64,000 nt of DNA, from the NCBI RefSeq assembly GCF_014529535.1, contig NW_023503325.1, forward strand, positions 452,261 to 516,260, in the 5' to 3' direction. Every line of letters starts with the position of its first letter. Within the stretch, counting starts at the first letter, position 1. This DNA comes from Bradysia coprophila (taxonomy: Eukaryota > Arthropoda > Insecta > Diptera > Sciaridae). Below the pieces are notes generated by a model. The model did no database searches. It saw only the letters and a list, made by a program, of their open reading frames with translations, and was not told the origin of the DNA. A program made the position numbers and the translations under genes. Below, piece after piece: positions 56,801-64,000 of this stretch.

Positions 56801-59485
56801 GGAATTAGTAATTTGGAACTGCTATACAAAGAACTGGACCGAGCCGAAAAGGCCAAGGAACTGCGCAAGGAACAAAAGAAGCTAAAGAAAAAGAAGAAGA
56901 AAATCGTGAAGAAATTGGAGGCGAGCCAAAGTAATTGCACCGATTACGAATTGGATCCAATGTCTTTGTATTTGGCGGCTGTTGACGACAATGATTCCGA
57001 TGTGGACGATACTGACGCAAATTACTGTTCCGACCTGCATACCGAATTGTTAAAAACGAAGAATTGCTTAAATTCTACTTCCATAGCTAATATCGACCAC
57101 GAAATTTCCATTGACGTGAAGGACGAGCTGTCGATTTTTTCGTGTCATTCGTGCGAAGCAAACATCAACGGTGGATGTTCGAAATCAATCGACGGTGGAT
57201 ACGCATCGGAACCATCATCGAATCACGACGATCCATGTTCGGTAGCTACATTAAATTCAAGAACGTCCAGTTTGGCTAGTTCCCCGGAAGGATCGGAGGT
57301 AGCGTGTTCGGACGAATTTTGTAGTCATCATAACAACAATATGACATTGCAACAGATGTTGGTATGTGTTCAGAGACTGCATTTACTTTCAATATAACGT
57401 GTGAACGTGCGTGAGTGTGTTTTGTGCGTACATTGCAATGTGTGTGTATATATATGACTACCCTTCCCATTTTCCAACGACGAGACAATATTTCGTGCAT
57501 AATTGAATTGCACTTCTCCATACAAACTGCAGTCTTAGTTAAATTGCGGTGCTTATGAAAGACTTAACTCAAAATTTGATTACATTGCACCTTTACACCG
57601 AATACTCCTTCATCCCTTAGGGGTCGTCCACGATAATGACGTCGAAATGTTTGCCCGGATTCTGACTCCCCTTACTGCGTCAACATATTACTTATACCTT
57701 CATCACTGCTTTTCACATTTTGTGGACGTCATTATTGCATGTTTAACGATGCGATCTTTTAATCCTCTGTGAGGACACCTATCGTGCTAATTGCAACTAA
57801 TGTCAGTGATTGTTTGTACATTTTGAAGAAAATTTGGAGGAAGTGAAAGGCTAGAGAGTAGAGAACAAAGGATCTTTGGATCTGCGTTTCTGCTTCTTCA
57901 AGAAGAGATCTTACAAAGCATGAATCGAATTTAAGCCTTTACGAGCAAAGATAGGAGGTTATCCGAAAGAGTAAAAGTTTCGGTTGTCGACATAACGAAA
58001 CCGAAATTTTCGGACCGGTCCAATGTCCAAGCCATACCAAAGTTTTGTGAAATTTCGGTTTTTCGGATAGCCGATGGACCTCTTTGAGCTTCTCTCTTCA
58101 ACAACTTCAACAAAAAATGGAATTTCTATCAGATACTAATGAAAAGGGGGAAGTCTCATCTTTGGCGGGCAATTTTGCAGATACTGTCTACAGTAACAGT
58201 TGTAGCGCCCATTCAAAAATTACAACTGTTACAGGTGAGATTTACAACTGTCTGCGGAAGAGGCACATATGCCCAGATAGCCCTTAGCCTCAATAGTCTA
58301 AAACCGCAGTCGTTTAATTTTAATATTTTTTTTGATGGCTGGTGAACTTCCACCAAAAGTCAAAGGAGGGTGTTTTTTGTCAATGATTCACTGTCGCTAC
58401 AGGCAATGGACATACATGTGTGGAGGTTCATTGGATAGGTATTGTTCAGTAGATACGGGGCAAGCACAGATATCTTACGTGACCTGAACCATTGAATGTT
58501 TATCATTAGATTAGAGGACACAGACATGAACAACAGCATAGTTCAAGTATTTTTCTTTTTGTTATTTTCGAACAATTATTCAGAACATGTAAGATATCTG
58601 TGCTTGCCCCGTGTCTCCTGGACAATACCTGTCGAATGAACCCCCCACACATGTATGTCCACAGCCAGTAGCAACAGTAAATCACTGACAAAAAAAACAT
58701 TTTCCGAATTTCGGTGGAAATTCACTCGCCAATAAAAGAACATTAAAATTAAAATTAATTTCCCTTGAAAATTTAAAGTATGATTTAGACCTCTACGTAT
58801 ATGACTATGACGTCACTTTTTTTTTGTCAGTGCAGTGTCTCCTTGTCATTTATTTCTGCAGTTATTATGGATAACAGGTGACAGCCGACTGCAAAGCTGT
58901 CAAGAAATCTCTTATTAGAATCACCCCACTGAGGTGACATCAGCTAAATGTGTGAAGATTGTGAATGATTGTGCATGAAAATCGAGATCGGATTGAAAGT
59001 GATCGAAAATTGAGAATCGCGTGTGCAAATTATGTTTTCTTCCCGGTATCCGAGTCAAGATTTCCCGGTATCCAAAAATGTAAAAGTGACTTCCCGATAC
59101 ATACATTTCCCGCTGGTTTGTGCAGCTTTAATTCGATTTCCCGGTATCCTAAAAAAAAATCAGAAATTTCCCGGTATCCTGGATACCACGGATACACATA
59201 ATTTGCACACGCGTTGAGAATGAAAATTTCCAAATTTTAAAAGTACATCGAATAACACCTTCCCCCATCATCTTCACCCTAAATTTCCAGGATGACCATC
59301 TATCCGAAGAGGAACACGAATACCCAAGCATCATTCCAGATGAAGTTGTGCTGGATTTCAAATGTCGTGAGCAAAGCATCCGAAAAGTGCGTGAGGAATT
59401 GCGTCAAAATCTTCGGAAAAACTTTGCCCGCATGTGTGATAAAACAGGCACAACGTCGAAAGTATTGAAGGTATTGAATAAATAA
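53891..59485 (+). CDS. GGNBP2: Gametogenetin-binding protein 2 homologue, probably lacking its first exon
   Basis: Four exons give 569 residues: 53891-54463, 54550-54728, 56599-57361 and 59291-59485. Junction phases 0, 2 and 0 agree (CCAAG|GTTTGT, GGAAG|GTTTGT, TTG|GTATGT; acceptors CCGCAG, TTCTAG, TTCCAG). Family hallmarks: SVPCVGCRRSVERL near residue 55, SRCALHSRDSF, DVWNCMKQKCRDE, YLKKHKFCQECRTK, KEKGYVAALY, HAKTLEIAQEEVLTC and a lysine-rich run (RKEQKKLKKKKKK). The acidic Ser-rich region has scattered Cys. The tail RKVREELRQNLRKNFARMC matches the conserved C-terminal end. The frame begins with ATG directly after an acceptor-like TTTACAG, while animal homologues have about 40 more residues; a first exon upstream is likely. 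Family knowledge: a conserved cysteine-rich regulator linked to germ-cell and zinc-finger interactions; mechanism unclear. Confidence 0.9.
55440..56359. mobile_element. Foldback element in GGNBP2 intron 2, about 180-bp arms
   Basis: AAATAGGGATCTCTTACTTT near 55537 mirrors AAAGTAAGAGATCCCTATTT near 56245. The outer arms carry ATTCGAAAACAATGG and its mirror, and the inner arms CTATAGCATGTCA and TGACATGCTATAG. The 570-base middle has an open frame without recognised relatives. Confidence 0.75.
58312..58760. mobile_element. MITE in GGNBP2 intron 3, about 165-bp arms
   Basis: TTAATTTTAATATT at the left mirrors the right end. Inner blocks ACATACATGTGTGGAGGTTC and GGGGCAAGCACAGATATCTT have clear mirrors near 58635 and 58590. 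The loop is about 95 bases. Confidence 0.8.
59018..59213. mobile_element. 196-bp MITE with 8-bp target duplication in GGNBP2 intron 3
   Basis: It begins CGCGTGTGCAAATTATG and ends with its exact mirror. TTGAGAAT lies directly on both sides (59010-59017 and 59214-59221). The interior repeats TTTCCCGGTATCC several times. An 8-bp duplication is typical of hAT elements (family knowledge). It ends about 77 bases before the last exon of GGNBP2. Confidence 0.88.
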
Positions 59486-59509
59486 TATCAAACACGTACG
59501 TAACGTATA

Positions 59510-59515
59510 AATAAA
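59510..59515 (+). terminator. Poly(A) signal of GGNBP2
   Basis: AATAAA 25 bases after the stop codon, implying a very short 3' untranslated region if used. Confidence 0.55.
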
Positions 59516-60009
59516 GGTTAATACCGAGATGAAATTACATTTAAAAAAGCAAAAAAAAAAGAAGACAAATATTAGTCACGCGCGGTTTCTAGTTTGAAGA
59601 GGAAATATAAAAAGTGTCTAAACATCAAACCCAAAAACTTTTAATATTTCTTCTTTGAACACAATTTTGGCTAAATTTTTATTTTTACTAATTCTTAAGT
59701 CCAATCCGAAGTTCGATTTTATTCCAACCGTTTTTTTTTTAACTCTATTCTCGTGGCAACGTTTTCAAGAACATAAACACGTTCCGCACAATTAGTACAC
59801 TTACCAACCGAATAACGACCAAAGTATATAAACACACTGGAAGGTAAAATGTAAATCTTCAGCGAATCACCCAAGCGCACGGATTGCAAGTTTCGTGTGC
59901 ATTTTTTTGTGTAGCGTCACTTTGTTTTTGTGTAGCGGGTGCAGCGCTAAACATTTTTTTCTAAATAGAATTGATGAAATGTGGTGAATGTGATGAAAAG
60001 TATTTCAAC
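59516..60009. other. Downstream flank of GGNBP2, no gene seen
   Basis: AT-rich with T runs near 59730. No feature recognised. Confidence 0.4.
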
Positions 60010-60127
60010 CAGAGCCTAATATTGAGAATCATTTCTCTAAATTTCACCAAATTTCATTTTAAAATTCACCAAATTTGGTGAATTGTTTTATGAAATTTCG
60101 TGAAATATTTTTCAATATTAGGCTCTG
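60010..60127. mobile_element. MITE family L
   Basis: CAGAGCCTAATATTGAGAAT mirrors the right end ATTTTTCAATATTAGGCTCTG. The middle has TTCACCAAATTTGGTGAA, itself palindromic. Relatives lie at 43247 and 49575. Confidence 0.75.
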
Positions 60128-61360
60128 ATCAACTTACACTGCAAGAACTCTAATGCAATCGTAAATCTTCAATAAAGTGCAACATGAGCTACACTCGAAG
60201 TCATCCGACACTTGAGGTTCCGTGCGATTATTTTGCGGATTTGCATTATCTTCAGTTGTTTTATGTACTGTGGGAATGCCAAATGCGTACCGAATTTGAC
60301 TGACTGTCCATCACGGGGAATGTTATTTCATGCAATGTGCTGAAACTTTACCGAGACCCTACCAAAATCTCAGCAACTTTTCAGTAAATTTCGTCAATTT
60401 TCAGTAACAACATCAGTAAATTGCCAGTAATAGGCGCTACTGTTCATGCATGTTGAAACAGCTGTAGAAAAAAGTAAGATCGACCAGTCAAAATTCGGCT
60501 CAAATTTGCCAGTTTTTCGTTTTAGTGTACGCGAAAAATATCTTCCGTTAACGAGAGGGAGTGGATTGAACTGAATTCAATAACTCAATTTTCTTTTCAT
60601 TTTTTTTTACAATAAATTGGCCGAGGTACACTGATATTACATTTCAATCTGCATACTTATCCACAGGATACGAATTTTAATTCTTAAAAATGATTTTATA
60701 ATTTTACGTTTTTTAATGAAAAAATGATGAAACATTTTGAAATTAATGAAAACAAAACAGAAAACCATTATAAATGAACCGAAGTATGTTAAAAAATAAA
60801 GTGAAAATCGAATGACATGTTCAACAGAACGACCAGTTTTTTTTATTTGAACCAACAATCTTCAAGTCTTCAGAAACTGGATCCAACTTAAGTGACAGTA
60901 CCATCATAGAACGAGCAACAATAGTTTTACACTTTGAATTTGAATAGCGAAAGAATCGCCTGCACTGACTGGAACAATCTTTGACCCAGATCGTTTTGTA
61001 GCACTGAGCATTTGAGAACAGTTCTTACCAGACATTTTCCCAAACACTTTAAGGACAATACATCTAGGATAACATTACGCCGGCTCTGCTAAAAGCGACA
61101 AGGTAAATATATGAAAGTAGATTCAACCACTGAGGGTAGGTCAATCCATCGAAAACCCAATTGTGAGAAGAAGAAAAAACTCCGTAAGACTCTCCCTGTA
61201 GCAACCAGCAAAAACTTCATCAGAAATGACTCCAATTGAATTGTACAAGCAGAAGCTTTAACGTTTATTGGACACTATCAATGAAATTTTAGACTTGGAC
61301 ATTGAGGTAATTTAGGGTTTTGATTGATGTGCACCCTTTCTGTTTTTAATTGTTTTTAGC
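60128..61360. other. Intergenic DNA, no gene seen
   Basis: A loose repeat of CAGTAA/TTTCAGTAA words lies at 60360-60430. No coding frame or RNA gene recognised. Confidence 0.4.
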
Positions 61361-61548
61361 ACAGCACTGCTCCTAGCATGAACACTGAATAGACAAATGT
61401 CTATTCAAATAAGAGCTACCGCTTAGGATTGTTTGCATTGTATGTTTTAACTCATACATCGAAAACAAGTCAAAAGAAACGCAGTGCCTGCTGTGACTTC
61501 ATCAGCCTCCTAATATTTTCTATGTTCATGCTAGAAGCAGTGCTGTGT
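61361..61548. mobile_element. MITE family B, copy 3
   Basis: AGCACAGCACTGCTCCTAGC then ATGAACA is mirrored by ATGTTCATGCTAG then AAGCAGTGCTGTG, 25-bp ends. This copy and 9882-10065 are similar in length (about 185 bases), giving the uninterrupted size of the family. Confidence 0.85.
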
Positions 61549-62444
61549 TTTTAGCATGTCAAACAGGAAACAATTCTTCTGCAACGAATGAAGCAAGATT
61601 GGATACTGAAAAGGAATCGAAAAGGATAAATTATGATCTCGAACAATCATAAGAGCGTCTCAAGACCATGCATCAAAAGTTTTATATTCTTAGGTAAAAA
61701 AATAGTTATTTGATTACCGAGGGAAGAAAAAAGGAAATTCCAACAAGAACGAATCGTTCGTGGAATTTTCTATTTTCTTCCAGAGAGGTCAACACAACGT
61801 TTTTCATATGAGCGAGGTGTGAGCCGTTTTTCTACACGATACAAAAACATTAATTTGCTACATCAATGGGTTGTGATGAAAGTTCATGGTTTGAACGTCG
61901 AAACTGATCGCCAGCGCCAATGTCAACATTTTTTTTTTCATTTTTCACTTCAATGATCTATTGGAATTGAGATATAGACTCAATAAACCAATTTATTCAA
62001 CGTATACTACATGTCTGAAACATAAATAGTTTCACAAATTGTGCATTTACTGAGAGTCATAGACCTGAAACGTCATTCTTCTTCTTCTTAAAATAGCAAC
62101 CCATTTTCCAAACAAAACCAAAAGTGACAGTTCGGTTTAGAAAATTTCTATTATAATATACATTTTCTCCCCCGAATTGTCATCAGACGAAGGGTCAGTA
62201 AAGCACAATTTTCGCATAAAGAGCTGAAAAGTCTGAAAAGTGTGAGAAGTTTCCAGACAGAGCCGAAGACGAGGTCTGGAATCGAATTCGCTAAAAAAGA
62301 CTTTTAGTCCGTGGTACGAATAGTATTTTTCATATCGGACGGAGAAAAAGTGTGACGAGGTCGCACTTTTCGGGTCCTAGGTATATAGTATTTTAATAGC
62401 TGAAACGTCAGACGTCTTTGTTGTGAAAAACACTATCTCTCGGA
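61549..62444. other. Region upstream of the Penelope-like frame
   Basis: Possibly part of the Penelope-like element's 5' sequence. A small stem (TTCCAGAC with GTCTGGAA) lies at about 62251-62282, and GTGTGACGAGGTCGCACTTT near 62351 is also locally self-complementary. I saw no complete hammerhead ribozyme core. No other gene seen. Confidence 0.35.
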
Positions 62445-64000
62445 ATGAACTTCGCATTACCACCCAGTGCACACATGGAAAAAGATTTAAAATTGCAATT
62501 CATATCATCAATCGAATCACATTTTGCAGAAACCGACTTAAGTGATGTCGAAAAAGAAATCTTGCGTCAAAACATCTGCAATCTTATAAAGAATGGTAAA
62601 ATAACAACAAAAGGTTCGAAAATATCAAAAATAATCAAGAAACTGACATCAAACAATGAAATTGTCATACTAAAAGCCGATAAAGGAAACTGCACCGTAG
62701 TAATGAACAGGCAAGACTATCATAACAAAATTAATCAACTTTTACAAGAAGGTCCATATGAAAAATTATCACTAGACCCAACTCAAAACTATTTACAAAA
62801 TTTAAAAAACCAATGCAAAATTCTAAAAGACAACCGTCGAATGAGTCAAGAACTACATAAAGAAATCATCAATCACAACCCCAGAACTTCTAAATTTTTC
62901 GGACTTCCCAAAACTCATAAAGAGGGACTACCATTTCGACCAATAAATGATTACAGAAATTCTGTTTATTACAAACTAGCAAAATTTCTTAACAAACACA
63001 TTTCAATTTCCAACCAAAATTCACAGTCAAGCGTCAAGAATTCTTATGGAATGTTGAATGATCTAAGGAAGATTCAACTACAAGAAAACGAAATTCTAGT
63101 CTCATTTGATGTCAAAAGCGTATATACAAACCTACCGATTGAAGCCACCATCGAAGCAGTGAAAGAACGTCTCGAAGAAGATCAAACATGGAAAGAAAAA
63201 CTGAATGAAAATCTAACCACTGAAGACATGACCGACCTTCTAAGAACATGTTTATCCAACACATATTTTCAATATAACAACGAATACTATCTACAAAAAG
63301 ACGGATGTCCTATGGGCTCACCGATTTCAGGAACCGTTGCAGACATTTTTCTTCAAAAATTGGAAAAAGAGATAGTAAAAAACCATCCAAAGATTCGTTA
63401 TTGGAAAAGATATGTCGACGACGTTTTGGCAATCATTGATAAAGACAGCGTAGATGAAATTTTATCCTCAATCAACGGATATAATCAAAAAATTGAATTC
63501 ACGATAGAGAAAGAAAAAGACGATCAAATTGCATTCTTAGACATGCTAATCATTCGACAAAACGATAACACATTGAAAACGAGAGTCTACAGAAAATCCA
63601 CGCATACAGATCGATATCTAAATTACAAATCTTTCCACCACATTTCAAACAAAATGTCAGTTGTTGATGCATTGACTTACAGAGCATTTGCAATCTGCAA
63701 CGATGAATTCATTGATGACGAATTATCTCACATTCGAAACGTTCTCGGAAAAAATAATTATCCATCAAGCTTTATTTCAAACAGAATCGAAAAAATGAGG
63801 ACAAAATTTATATCAAACAACAATGAACAGCAAATAGAAACAACACCAATTGAAATCGAACCGTTACATAACAACATCGAGCAAACAAACGCATTACCAA
63901 ACAATGATCACACCGTACCATGTGATTCCATAGCAATTAACAATACCGAAGAAACTCGAGCAAAAGATGATCAATGGATAGCAATTCCATACGTTGGAAA
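62445..64000 (+). CDS. Penelope-like element reverse transcriptase, 3' end beyond the window
   Basis: Open from ATG 62445-62447 to the window edge, 518 codons with no stop; an in-frame TGA lies a few codons upstream. The motifs fit Penelope-like reverse transcriptases: VILKADKGNCTVVMN, FFGLPKTHKEGLPFRPI, motif A SFDVKSVYTNLP, motif B DGCPMGSPISGTVADIFLQ, motif C RYVDDVLAI (YVDD at 63411-63422) and the downstream FLDMLI and THTDRYLNY. Family members usually carry a GIY-YIG endonuclease after the RT; the frame ends near where the linker to it would be (IAIPYVG), so that domain should lie just past 64000. The intact frame suggests a recent copy. The N-terminus is shorter than usual, so a truncated 5' end or an upstream exon is possible. 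Confidence 0.92.
   Translation, partial: MNFALPPSAHMEKDLKLQFISSIESHFAETDLSDVEKEILRQNICNLIKNGKITTKGSKISKIIKKLTSNNEIVILKADKGNCTVVMNRQDYHNKINQLLQEGPYEKLSLDPTQNYLQNLKNQCKILKDNRRMSQELHKEIINHNPRTSKFFGLPKTHKEGLPFRPINDYRNSVYYKLAKFLNKHISISNQNSQSSVKNSYGMLNDLRKIQLQENEILVSFDVKSVYTNLPIEATIEAVKERLEEDQTWKEKLNENLTTEDMTDLLRTCLSNTYFQYNNEYYLQKDGCPMGSPISGTVADIFLQKLEKEIVKNHPKIRYWKRYVDDVLAIIDKDSVDEILSSINGYNQKIEFTIEKEKDDQIAFLDMLIIRQNDNTLKTRVYRKSTHTDRYLNYKSFHHISNKMSVVDALTYRAFAICNDEFIDDELSHIRNVLGKNNYPSSFISNRIEKMRTKFISNNNEQQIETTPIEIEPLHNNIEQTNALPNNDHTVPCDSIAINNTEETRAKDDQWIAIPYVG

Noticed and set aside
62160..62444. Possible hammerhead ribozyme upstream of the Penelope-like frame (CTGAAACGTCAGACGTC)
   Set aside because: The conserved CTGATGA and GAAA parts are not present together in the right order.

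Overview
The window looks like AT-rich nuclear DNA from an insect, most likely a dipteran and perhaps a nematoceran such as a fungus gnat. The genes have short GT-AG introns (65 to 95 bases where small), the Pax gene is of the insect Pox meso (Pax1/9) type, and the gaps are packed with small palindromic DNA transposons and non-LTR and Penelope-like retroelements. Species rank is inference; the sequence alone does not settle it.

Layout. From 1 to about 39.6 kb the DNA is gene-poor. It holds a decayed Jockey/CR1-type non-LTR element (330-1640), a palindromic 43-bp satellite (1915-2107), one gene for an unrecognised secreted protein (6194-6920, minus), dozens of MITEs and hairpin repeats, the large paired-box exon of Pox meso (20580-21373, plus), a 955-bp foldback element with a 9-bp target duplication (32979-33933), a 5'-truncated R2-like retroelement (35307-37270, minus) lying between inverted arms, and a 48-bp tandem array (38755-39125).

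From 39.6 to 59.5 kb four conserved genes follow closely: a Ctr1 copper transporter (39668-40307, plus), the mitochondrial import subunit TIMM44 (42829-44705, plus), an OGFOD3-type 2-oxoglutarate/iron oxygenase (47992-50234, minus) and GGNBP2 (53891-59485, plus, first coding exon probably missing). I rebuilt their exons from reading frame, splice consensus and family similarity. They serve separate pathways (copper uptake, matrix protein import, membrane-bound hydroxylation, a conserved regulator) and show no operon-like link. The last 1.6 kb is an open Penelope-like reverse transcriptase frame running off the window edge.

The strongest leads are the foldback with its 9-bp duplication and TTTAGTGCT repeats, the R2-like element in the loop of an inverted repeat, the satellite built of perfect palindromes, a 21-bp minisatellite carrying ETS-like ACCGGAAGT cores, an apparent start-codon-only first exon in TIMM44, and a 196-bp element with a perfect 8-bp target duplication inside a GGNBP2 intron. 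Coordinates of repeats are read by eye and may be off by a few bases.
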